64,000 bases of DNA. Origin: Talinum fruticosum. Taxonomy: Eukaryota > Streptophyta > Magnoliopsida > Caryophyllales > Talinaceae. The translations under genes were made by a program, and so were the position numbers. Below, piece after piece: positions 33,085 through 43,160 of this stretch. Location: contig JAITYX010000009.1 in assembly GCA_021018815.1 (NCBI GenBank), positions 7,318,501-7,382,500 of the forward strand. Reading direction: 5' to 3'. The notes under the pieces were generated by a model. The model did not search any database. It was not told where the DNA came from and worked only from the letters and a program-made list of their open reading frames with translations. Position 1 is the stretch's first letter; every line of letters starts with the position of its first letter.

Positions 33085-33402
33085 TTTCTCTTTTCTCTCT
33101 CTCTCTACCGCACGCATCGATAAGTGAACTAGCCGTTGGGAGAAAGACACTAGAATTCCAACCATTGGAGACAGATCCGTCACACTCGTCCGAGGCGACC
33201 TTTGGAGGTTTAGTCGAACGAATACTCGAAGGACATTCCTTTCGCAATAAATAGCATCTCTTTTCCTTCATTTTGATACTTTACTCTCTACTAACCTAAT
33301 CTCTCGCTTACTTGCTCTCACACATTAAGCTCTCTGTATTCTCAATACTCTCTCTCTCTCGTTCCTTCGAGCTCATTCTCTTTCACTTCAAAATCATTAG
33401 CC
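33085..33402 (+). promoter_or_regulatory. Promoter-like block ahead of third ORF, copy G
   Basis: CT run at about 33093-33106, CCGTTGG at 33133-33139, an imperfect TATA box (AATAAATAG, about 33246-33254), a second CT run (33347-33360) and the ATG at 33403. Order and distances equal copies A and C. 32845-33084 is spacer. Confidence 0.45.
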
Positions 33403-34296
33403 ATGCCTAAAAGAGGTTCAGTCCAAGACTTTCTAGGGTCTCGCAACCAAGAAACCTAGAACCAAGCAAACTCAAGAGGTCCTTCTAACCCCTCCAAAAT
33501 CTTCATCACGCAACACCTCACGTTGGATGACAAGTTCTTCCCAACGACATCCTTCTCGTGGTTGAATCACATCAAACGTAATGGAGTCTCTAACTTCCTT
33601 TACTTCGGTGAGTTTATTTACCTAGAACTCGTTGCTTGAGTTCTACTCTAATCTTTCCTGCTCTACGGGAATCATCACCTCAAGAGTTCACGACACTGTT
33701 CTACACATAAATCTTTCCCTCCTCCATTGTCTTTTTAAAGTTTCCTCTATCTTCCTCAACTGTAATCCCATCCCTTTCAACGAGATTACGGATGAGTTTT
33801 TTGAAAAATACGCCAAGGTAGTCCCCGAGTCACGGATGAATTTCTCGGTGACTTAGATGAAGACTCGAGGCCACACTTCGCTGTTTTCTTCGATGAGAAC
33901 TTTCTTCTCTCATCATTCAAGCAAAGAGAATCCTAACTCAAAGATTCTCAAAGCTTTGTTCGATATCCTCGAGGGCTGCAATGTAGACCTTTTCCCAATT
34001 ATCATTGAGAAGATGGCCACTATGCCAGCTCGAGCAAAGAAAAACTCTCCTCTTCCTTTCGGAGCCCTTCTAACTCTAGTTTTCAAGCAGCTTCGTGTTC
34101 CCCTCCCTCACACCCAAATGCAGTGTCTAAGGTTGCCATCGTTGTTGGCAGGAAGGAACTTCTTGGATACGGGTACCAGGAAACCAAACCCGGTGTCCGG
34201 GTCCACGGGTCGAACCGAGGCCACCTTCACCCCTTCCACGAGACTTAGACTCGGACTCACCTGTCTCTCCCTCCTCCACCTGGTGGTGCTTCGGAG
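33403..34296 (+). pseudogene. Third ORF (MPKRGS), copy G, fused to LTR
   Basis: Starts MPKRGSVQ. Blocks: HLTLDDKFFPTTSFSWLNHI, FIYLELVA, TSRVHDTVLHINLSLLHCLF (33632-33856), FNEITDEFFEKYAKVVPESR, then SKILKALFDILEGCNVDLFP and LPFGALLTLVFKQLRVPLP (33857-34150), and GRKELLGYGYQETKPGVRV. At 34297 LTR sequence replaces the coiled-coil and tail. Least damaged N-terminal two thirds of the family. Confidence 0.7.
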
Positions 34297-35443
34297 TTAT
34301 TTGTCCAGATCAAGTCTTTTTACTCTTATGTTTTCACCTATGATTTGATCTTTCTTAGGATCGACTCGATGGAATTTGAGTATAATGAATATTAGACTTA
34401 GAAAATTCCACTCTTCTAGGCCTAAGATAATTATGCACATAATTATCTTAATTAAATTATTATCTCGTGCCTAATCTTAGACCAAAATATTTTATACTTT
34501 AAGAAACAAAATGGTTGACTTTTGTAGGTTATCTAAACGAAGTTATCACTTTTTGAATTACAAAAGTAATCGGCTTCAAGTCGTCAATCACCAGCCAGAC
34601 AAGCCTTTTCTACTTCTAATCAAGGCTCGTAAGCAGTGTCGTGGTTGTCTGTTTCAAAATTGGAAACTACAACACTAAGCTCAATGGTGGATTCCACCCT
34701 ACTTTTCGGACATCACCAGCTGACTGGAACAACTTTAGGAGCCAAGAGCCATTGCATAACATTCACATCTTAATGGATCTTTTCGAGCGTCTCGTAAGAA
34801 CCGTTACAACGGTCAAGAACGACTTCGCTCGTAAATCAGTCACAACGGCTAATCTACTTGGTCCTCTATAAATAGAAGCCACTTCACAAGACTTGAATAT
34901 TTGTTGAACACATTGCTGAAACTATATCTCTTAGTACAATACTCATTCAATCTTCTTCTTACAACTCCAAGTCTCGTATTTAATACTTTTCTAAGTTGTA
35001 AATACTTGTAATCAGTCACATACTCTTCTTACTTTCCGAGTAAGGTCCTTGACTCGAGCTGTAAGGGTTTACACGACTCGCTTGTCCCTAGTCTGTAAAG
35101 GTTACCTCTGTTAGGAAGTACTAGATCGGATAAGGGAATTTCTTAGTCTAGGAAAACTCTATAAGGAATTGTCTAAGGGAGCAATTCGGTTAAGTTAGTG
35201 TGCTGTATTTTATGGATTCAAAATAATGGATTTGACTTGGTGCTCGGACTAGAACTGTTCATGGTTTTCTACCCTAGGAGGGTTTCCACGTATCTCCGAG
35301 TTATACTTTTCCGAGTTCAATCTAGACTCGGATTATCTTGTTCACTCCTTTTAAGCTTAAAGTTTCTAAGTTTGATAAAATCTCCTCATCACCCTATTCA
35401 CCCCTCTCTAGGGTGACTAAGATTCTCCAAGAGCAAACCTTCG
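34297..35443 (+). repeat. copia 3' LTR, 5'-truncated, element G
   Basis: Runs from the U3 middle through TATA (TATAAATA, 34867-34874) to the U5 end GAGCAAACCTTCGA; the expected end CTTCA is changed to CTTCG. CACTA-type sequence GTCATAC follows. AACGG motifs precede the TATA (34805-34850). Confidence 0.8.
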
Positions 35444-35855
35444 AGTCATACACACGGTAAGATATGACTTCCAAATGCGACCCTCTAGCCAAGCTTACTA
35501 CTGTTTGCGGGATATGTTCTTGTGATTCTTCCAATTGGCCGGTGGTTATGATGGGTCAGTACCCATGTCTCATTTTTTCCTCGGTACTATCTCCTTATGA
35601 GGGATTTGTGCTCATGAACGAACAGACTGCACTTCATCGTTGTTTGGTAGAATATAAAGATGTGCTTGATCCCTCATATACCGACAGACTTGTTAGAACC
35701 GTCGGCCCTAGTTTCCCTACCCACCGATCTTCCCCAAAAATCGATATTTTGGAATACCAACTTCTTCCATCTGGGTATTGTATTCACAGCAGAACTCGAC
35801 GCACTCCTTAACCGTGTATGCCTCAACAATGCACGCTTCCGGTCGACACACTCCT
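35444..35855 (-). pseudogene. CACTA transposase fragment (DUF4218/DUF4216 junction)
   Basis: On the minus strand the stretch GVYCEYNTQMEEV-like to GIPK equals 42566-42960 of CACTA-2 (GGAATACCAACTTCTTCCAT in both), and the plus-strand text CACGGTAAGATATGACTTCC matches at 42573. It is joined at 35855 to RT of copia B, so the frame 35674-35964 (minus) reads RT first, then CACTA. A second copy of that CACTA gene piece. Confidence 0.75.
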
Positions 35856-36603
35856 TGGTATGCTTAGATTGATGGACATAGATCCCATCTTTGTCTTGTT
35901 TGATTTGTAGAACAAGGAAGAAATTGAGTTCTCCCATCATGCTCATTTGGAATTCCTGTCTCATTAACTCGGATAAATCTCGACAAACATTTTCATTAGT
36001 AGCTCCAAAATTATGTAATCAACATAAATCCGAACAGTAAGAAAGTCTTTCCCCTTGGTTTTTATGAACAGAGTCTTGTCAATCTGACCTGTTTTGAAAT
36101 CATTTTCAACCAAGAAACTGCTCAGTCTTTTATACCAAGCTCTAGGAGCTTATTTAAGACCACAAAGAGCTTTTTGCAATTTGAAAACATGATTTGGAAA
36201 TTCGAGTTTTCAAATCCAGGGGTTGCTCAACATAGACTTCCTCTTAAATGAAACCATTCAGAAAAGAACATTTGACATCCATTTGATACAATTTACTATT
36301 CATGCTTGATGTAAATGCCAACCCATTTGGTTCCGATGATCGGGTGGTCGAAGGTCGTTTGGTTAGAGTCCAAACTTGGTTTCTTTCAAATTGATTAAGT
36401 TCCTCTTGCATGGCCTCTACCCATTCAGGTTCATTTAGGGCCTCTAGTGCATTTCTGGGTTCAGTTAATGATATAAATACGGTGAATGCACATAGATTTT
36501 GCAAAGAAGAACGAGTTATTACCCAACTATTGATGTCGGACAAGATGTTTTCAAGTGGGTGACTTAAAGCATATTTGAAAACTCTACCTGTTCTCCGGTT
36601 CAC
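35856..36603 (-). pseudogene. pol: copia B linker and reverse transcriptase, internally deleted
   Basis: ALNEPEWVEAMQEELNQFER and NQVWTLTKRP show the RT start. Then GTKWV is joined directly to LAFTSSMN..LYQMDVKCSFLNG: about 140 bp present in element A (1653-1793) are absent, removing the first palm motif (KARLVARGYNQ, SFAPVAR). The YVDD region follows near 36020, damaged (FSVRIYVDYIILEL type), then MRQEFQMSMMGELNFFLVLQ. Confidence 0.8.
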
Positions 36604-37918
36604 CAGATTTGTAGGTTTAATTGGTTGATCTTCAGTGATCTCATCTGATTGAGCTTGCTCATTTGATTGACTTTCAGCATTCGAGCCGGCTCTAGAACCG
36701 CTTCAATCTGAGACATGGTATTCGAGCTATCTCATTCCGAGTTGCTTTTCCTTGACTATGTCCGATCTCAGCTTCAGTAAGATCATCTTCATCTCGTCCG
36801 AGTTTCAGTTCCGAGAATGTTGACTCGGTTGGTTTTCCCCGGTCAATCACATCAAAAACAACGTGGATGCTTTCTTGCACTTTGTTAGTTCATTTATTGA
36901 AAATGCGATATGCTTTACTATGAGATGAATAACCAAGAAAAATACCTTCATCTAACCGAGCATCAAACTTGGTCGGGTGATCCTTACCATTATTGTGAAC
37001 ATAGCACTTGTATTCGAAGGGTTTGAAGTATGAAATGTTGGGTTTCTTTCCCTTGTAGAGCTCGTATAGAGTTTTCTTTAAGATAGGTCTAATGAGGCAT
37101 CTGTTTAGCGTGTAGTTTTCCGTGTTAATCGCCTCGACCCGTAAATAGTAAGGCGGATCATGTTCAATCATTATTGTCCTTCCTATTTCTTCAACAGTTC
37201 TTTTCTTTCTCTCTCCACTACTCCATTTTGTTGAGGAGTTTTGGGTGCTGAAAAGTTGTGGGAGATACCGTTCTTATGGTAGAACTCGTAAATTCCGAGC
37301 AGTCGAACTCTCTTCCATGGTCGAGTTCAAATCCTTCGATATGAGTCCGGGACTTAACTTGAATTTGCCAGCAGAGCTTGCTGAACTCTTTGAAAGCTTC
37401 ATTTTTGTGCTTAAGAAAACACACCTAGGTAAATCGTGAGTAGTAATCAACAATCACAAGTACATATGATTTACCTTTGAGACTCTATACAGGGATTTAA
37501 CCACATAAATCCATACGCAACATTTCAAGCACTTTATATGTGGAAACAAGTCTTCAGAGATTTGGAAGAAGATCCGACTGTTTCCCTTTTATGCATGCTT
37601 CACAAATTTTATCTTTCTTAAATGCACAGTTAGGCAAGCCTCGACTAAATCATGAGATGCAATCTTTTTGATAGTATGCATGCTAACATGACGTAGTCTA
37701 CGATGCCATGTCCAAGAATCATCATGCAGAGATGCTTTTAAACAAGATAAGTTCTGACTAGGTTCAGGGAGAGGAATAGTGTAGGTGCTAGCTGATATCT
37801 TACTTGAGAGCTTAGTCTCCTTGGTAGTTACATCGAAATATAGCAATTGGTCTCGAGTGAATCTTACCGCTTGACCTTTGTCACACAGTTGAGAGATGTT
37901 AAATAGATTGTACTTCAA
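36604..37918 (-). pseudogene. pol: copia B integrase
   Basis: Reading down the minus strand: MKYNLFNISQLCDKGQAVRF, WTWHRRLRHVSMHTIKKIAS (pre-integrase), the core with HKNEAFKEF..WQIQVKS (37218-37424) and IEHDPPYYLR, ELYKGKKPNISYFKPFEYK, HPTKFDARLDEGIFLGYSSHSKAYR (36890-37171). Then the acidic linker. Frameshifts near 37590 and 37200. Aligns with 57700-58680 of D. Confidence 0.85.
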
Positions 37919-39797
37919 TCCCTTGACAAGGTAGACTGGGCTAACTAGATTGTCTCCTTTTCCAATCTTGCCTATCTCAATTATCTTGCCTTTGCTGTTA
38001 TTTCCAAATGTGATTTTGCCTCCCTTGTAACCTTCTAACTCGGAAAAGAGTCTTGAATTTCCTCACTTGTGGCATGAGCATCCACTGTCCAGGTACCAAT
38101 GCCCTTTTGTTCTTTTCTCGAGCCACCTTTAAGTCGAAACAAACTAACCTTTCTCATTTCCTCTAACAAACCCAAGTAATTCCCTTTACTATGGTCCATT
38201 TCGAGGAAGAAGACTCTTGCGAACCAATATTTGAATAACTTTGGGTTTGGTCTAATTCGACTCTTCCTCTTAGAAAACCGAGTTTGTGTCTCTTTCTTTT
38301 AAAAATCTTTTCTTTTATAAACTGGTGGAGAACGTTTTCTCCTATAAGCCGATCCGGGCTCGATCCTCCTTTCATTCTTATGAATAGGACCATGCTCAGC
38401 CTTCTTGAACTTTACAATTCTGTAGTCCTTTTAAAAACATCCGAGTAGGAATGTGATTCCTTTTCTTTGTTAAAACCAAGTCCTTCCTTTCTAAAGGAGA
38501 CACATTGAGATCCTTAGAGCATGTCAAGGTTTTTCCGACCTTGAGTAAATTTCAAAACAAGCTCTTGAGACTCAAGTTGTTCTTTGTATTATGAAGAATC
38601 AGAATTGGACTTTTGTTCCAAAGTGTAAATATATTTGGCTAAATTAACTTTAGAAAACTTGAGGAAGTATTCCATTACCTCTTGAGGATTTGTCTCCTCA
38701 TTGTCCGAGTTGTTAGAGTCGACTCCGATTCAGCTTCCGAGTTTGATAGAGCCATCGGACATTTTGAATCGTCTCGAGTCTTCATCTTCTTCAAATGAAT
38801 TTTCATCACTCCATGTGGCCATCAAAGCCTTCTTCTTCTTTCTTCTTGGAGAGTCTTCGACTATGTGATCTCTCGCTGGCACATTCAAAACAGCCATGAG
38901 TTCTTAGTTAAAGATAAGTTTGAAGAAGATGAGTGTTTACCTTTTCTATCCTTCTTATCTTTCTTGTAGAACTCTTCTCTTGGCATTTTCTCCCATTTCT
39001 CGTGCTTCATCATTCTTTTGAAGCCTCGAGCAATGAGTACCATAGGATCTTCTTCCGAATATGAGGAACTCAGATTTTGTCCTCAACTTTCCGAGGCCTT
39101 CGACGCAATATTCTTTTTAGTGTTGACTTCGGCATGCTCTTCTTTCAGATGGATTTCATGGGGAAGTAGCTTCCCAATCGGTTCGTCCGGCTTTAGTTGA
39201 GAGAGGTTCCGAGCTTCCTCAATGATTGTCACATTGGGACCCCATCTTCTCTTGGGTAGAATCCTTAGGATTTTTCTCGCACATCTCTTCATGGAAAATC
39301 TTTCTACCCAGAGATTTGAGATTGTTTGTATTCTCGGTGAAGCGTATAAACATATGAGTGATGTTTCCTTTTGGCCTCATCTTGAACAGCTCGTATTTGG
39401 GAAGATATTGACTTATCTTCGCTTGTATTACTTGGCTGGTTCCTTCTTATGTGTTGACAAGAGTGTCCTACACATCTTTGGCTGCGTCACAAGCCGACAC
39501 TCTGTTGTATTCTTCCGAGCTGATGGCGCACATCAAAATGTTCATCGCTTTAAAGTTCTTTCTGACCTTTTATGCCTCTTACGTGGTGTATTCGAACTTT
39601 GCTTTAGGCACAAGTCTTGTATCTTCCATCTTCATTGGAATGTAATTACCTTCTTGTATGATGTTCCATACATCTTCTTTGTGATACAGTAGAAAGCATT
39701 CCATGAGCTTCTTCAAGTGTACGAAATTTGATCCTTTGAACTTTGGTGGTATGCCGGAAGATCTTCCTTCATCGAACTCTCTGTTGTTCTCAGCCAT
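37919..39797 (-). pseudogene. gag: copia B gag and protease
   Basis: The ATG at 39797 gives MAENNREFDEGRSSGIPPKF, then KKLMECFLLYHKEDVWNIIQ, a UBN2-type gag start. 39292-39083 has KILRILPKRRWGPNVTIIEE and LKPDEPIGKLLPHEI. The zinc-knuckle region is near 38890 and the basic linker at 38163-38393. The protease lies at about 38060-38100 (CSCHK type), with the DSG motif altered. Several frameshifts. Confidence 0.8.
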
Positions 39798-39843
39798 TTG
39801 ATCTTTAGACCTTTGGATTGTTAGATCCTTTCTGAAAGGTTAG

Positions 39844-39855
39844 GCTCTTATACCA
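39844..39855 (-). other. Primer binding site, initiator Met tRNA, copia B
   Basis: On the minus strand TGGTATAAGAGC lies three bases from the LTR end. It differs from the expected TGGTATCAGAGC by one base, and the same change is present in element D. Confidence 0.85.
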
Positions 39856-39857
39856 AT

Positions 39858-41340
39858 TGAAGGTTTGCTCTTGGAGTATCTCAGTCACCCTAAAAGGGGT
39901 GAATAGGGTGATGAGGAAATTTTAACAAACTTAGAAGATTAGAGCTTGAAAGGAATAATCAAGACAATCCGAGTCTAGATTGGACTCGGAAAAGTGTGAA
40001 CTTAGATATACATGGAAACCCTCCTGGGGTACAAAACCGCGGTCGGTGCTAATCCAAGCACCAAGTCAAACCCACTATTTTGAATCCACAAAATACTATA
40101 GACTGACTTAACTAAAATTGCTCCCTTAAACAATTCCTTACGAGTTTTTCCTAAACTCGAAGTTCTTTTATCTCATCTAGTACTTCCTAACCGAGGTAAC
40201 CTTTACAGCTAGGGACAAGCGAGCTGAGTTAACCTTTACAGCTCAGTCAAGGGACCTTACTCAGAAAGTAAGAAAGAGTATATGACTAATTACAAGACTT
40301 TACAACTCAAAAAGTATGAATTACAAGTTGGGAGTTGTAAATAGAAGATTAAATATGAATACAATCACTTTTGCTTAAGTAATGTGTTCAGTAATAATTC
40401 CAGACAATCTTCAAGTCTTGAGAAGTGGCTTCTATTTATAGATGACCAAGCATATTAGCTGTTGTGACTATCATCCGAATAGAAGTTTTTGTGACCGTTG
40501 TAACGGTTCTTCCGAGTCGCTCGAAAAGATCCCTTGAGATGTGAACGTAGTGCAACGGCTCTTGACTCCAACAGGTTCTCCAATCAGCTGGTGGTGTCCG
40601 AAAAGCATGGTGGAAACCACCGTTGAGCTTGGCGTTGTAGATTTTCAGCTTTGAAAATAGACAATCCCGACACAACGTCCGAGCCCTATTTAGAAGTAGC
40701 AAAGCCTTGTCTCGCTGGTGATTGACAACTTGAAGCCGCTTACTTTTGTAATTCAAAAATAGTATAGCCTCGTTTAGATAACCTACAAAGTAAACAATTT
40801 TGGTTCTTAAAGTATAAAATACTTTGGTCCAAGATTAGGTACGAGATAATAATTTAATTTGGATAATTAAGTGCCAAAATATCTTAGGCTTGGAGAAGTG
40901 GAATTTTCTGAGTCTAATATTCATTACACTCAGAATCCATCGAGTCGGTCATAGGAAAGATCAAGTTATAGAGAAAATATCATACTAGAAGTACTTGATC
41001 TAGACAAATAATTCTCGAACACAAATGCCGACTTAGAAAGATTAATTAACGTTGTAATTCACTTTACCTTAGAAAATGGAGTCAGACATTGGATTAAAAC
41101 TGTTAGAGAGATTATTTGAATATGCGATAAATCTAAGTGGTGTCCGAGTGACTTAGAATCATCGGTGTTAGTTGATGAACTAGAATGTGTATTCCGAGTA
41201 AGTCATAATCGAATGAAAACATATGTAATAGTTTCCATATTACTTAGAATGGCTTGTAATCAAAACATAGGAGGGATGAGGTTTGTACTTGAGTCCTTAA
41301 TAGTACTCATAATGATATAAATCCAAAGTCCGAGTCTTCA
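39858..41340 (-). repeat. copia 5' LTR, complete, 1483 bp, element B
   Basis: Start TGAAGACTCGG at 41340, end AACCTTCA at 39858, giving a 5-bp terminal inverted repeat TGAAG/CTTCA. TATA box (minus) at 40440-40433 puts U3 at about 900 bases. Upstream of it are several AACGG/CCGTTG motifs (40495-40625). AATAT at 41341 would be the target duplication; its partner is not identifiable because the 3' end is lost. Confidence 0.85.
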
Positions 41341-41399
41341 AATATACCGATAAAAACATAATACCTCATCTCTCTTCTTGAAAAAGGAATATACAAACA

Positions 41400-41865
41400 A
41401 GACATCTCACTATCGATAATGTCTATTTCCTTAGTCATTGTCCCAAAGTGATGCTCCTTATGTACTGCTTTCTTTGAGTTTGTGCAGGGGGTAACCGTAG
41501 AAAACATTAAGCGGGAGCTGAGATTAGCAACCAAAACTCATAAAAGCATTATCCACAAGAAATATGCATAAGAAACTTTACCCGAAAGGCTTAGTCCTTT
41601 TAATACTCATCGAATGAGGATCTTCTACCCTTCCATTTGAGAGCTTATTTCTTATTTTTCTTCTTGGAGTTCGTGCAGGGGTAGAGGTTCTACAACATAT
41701 AAAATCTATGGAAAACATTAAGCGGGAGCCGACATTAGTAACCAAAACCGAGAAAAGTGTTAAACAATTATTCACAAGAAACATTACTTGAATGATGACC
41801 CTTATCGAATGATGATCTTCTACCCTTCCAATTGGACAACTTATAGTCCTTATTTTGATCATCAT
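41400..41865 (-). pseudogene. CACTA-2 second gene start with duplicated exon
   Basis: Two diverged copies of one exon-like segment, about 41632-41470 and 41833-41664, share GTGCAGGGG, AACATTAAGCGGGAGC and GATCTTCTACCCTTCCA. Translated pieces read TPARTPRRKIRNKLSNGRVE and PCTNSKKAVHKEHH. Placed behind DUF4216 on the same strand, this looks like the start of the TNPA/TNP1-type gene. Its continuation is cut away at 41340. Weak call. Confidence 0.45.
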
Positions 41866-42089
41866 CGAACAAAATCATCTCGTTTAAATGAGTACTACAA
41901 GTCACAAATAATGAAAAGCAAGCTACGGTTTCTACAACAAGCAATAATATTGGATATCATCCAGAAAAAATTAATGTTCTTACCGAGTTGATATAATTAT
42001 ATAGTTTATGCCTTTTTCCCCTCCTTTAGACTTATCTTTAATATTTATGCCCTCATGATGGTCAACCCTTAAATATAATTCTTCAAAAT

Positions 42090-43160
42090 TGGGATCGTCA
42101 TTTTCGACAGTGCATTCCCAAAGAGAAGGGTGGGGTCTCCTCAAAAAATCACACACATCTTCACCATCCCCACTAGCAACGTGCCTCTTCCGTTGAAGAA
42201 CAATAGACCACTTATCACCGAGCGGGTCCTAAACGTTGAACACCCGCCTTGCTTGGGATGCTATAATGAATTGATCCCCTTCAGGCTCTTCTTTTGTGAG
42301 ATCGACCATCGTGAATCCCATCTCATCAACTCGGACAACGTTGTTGTTGTCAGCCTATTTACAACGGAAAAGGGGCCAATAGAAGTCAACATAGTCTAGC
42401 TCTCATACCTCCATAATGACATCGTAATATGACATTTTAGCTATGACAGGATTTTTATCCTTGGAGCAAAAAACATGAAGTGCATGAGCCTCCAATGTGA
42501 CCCTACTATTTTGCGAGGTGCTCCTATTATCCTGGTTCTTTATGTAGAAAGAGTATCCATTAATGTCATACCCACGGTAAGATATGACATTCAATTGTAG
42601 CCCTCTAGCCAATCTGAATATGTTTGCGAGATATGTTCTTGTGATTCTTCCAATTGACTAGTGATCACTCTATCTCTCGAAACAATTCACAAATCTACAA
42701 TTATGATCGGTCATTACCCACGTCTCATTTTTTTCTTGGGTATTGTCTCCTTATGAGGGATTTGTGCTCATCAATTAATAGCTATAGTTCATTGCTGTTT
42801 TGTAGAATATAAAGATGTGCTTAATCCCTCATATCCCGACTGATTGTTAGAACCGTTTTGGAATACCAACTTCTTCCATTTGGGGGTAGTATTCGCAGCT
42901 GAACTGGACATACTCCTCAGCTGTGTATGCCTCAATAATACACGCTTCCGGTCGATACCAATTTCTAACAAACCCTTTGAGAATTTTCATGAAACGCTCA
43001 AAAGGGTACATCCATCGGTAAAACCCGGGCCACAAAATCACACTTCTCTCACCAAATGGACATTGAGGTGCACCATGATATCAAAAAAGGTGGGAAGTAC
43101 TTCTCAAGTTGGCACAACGTAACGATCACGCCGCATCGAAGATCTTCTAATTTCTTCAAC
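42090..43160 (-). pseudogene. CACTA-2 DUF4218 and DUF4216 domains
   Basis: 43041-42847 reads MYPFERFMKILKGFVRN, PEACIIEAYTAEEYVQFSCE, the DUF4218 signature. 42612-42403 reads ISYRGYDINGYSFYIKNQDN, SRVTLEAHALHVFCSKDKNP, and after a shift VDEMGFTMVDL and DQFIIASQARRVF, the DUF4216 domain. These domains follow the TNP2 core in plant CACTA transposases; their roles are unknown. A 60-bp insertion at about 42657 is absent from the copy at 35520. Confidence 0.85.

Larger units (their letters stand above)
32298..35443 (+). mobile_element. copia (SIRE-like) element G, 3' half
   Basis: RNase H, promoter-like block, third ORF and a 3' LTR lacking its first ~500 bases. Left junction with a Tat leader, right junction with a CACTA transposase fragment (starts GTCATAC at 35444). 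The polypurine tract and LTR start are deleted: the third ORF joins LTR U3 around GGAGTTATTTGTC (34297). Confidence 0.8.
35856..41340 (-). mobile_element. copia (SIRE-like) element B, 5' LTR to RT
   Basis: Minus-strand order: LTR 41340-39858, primer site, gag from 39797, protease, integrase, RT, ending at 35856 where CACTA sequence begins. RNase H, third ORF and 3' LTR are missing. It is the most readable gag-pol copy in the window. Confidence 0.85.

Noticed and set aside
39222..39692. Plus-strand frame of 156 codons
   Set aside because: It is antisense to gag of copia B, whose minus-strand frames match the gag of element D.
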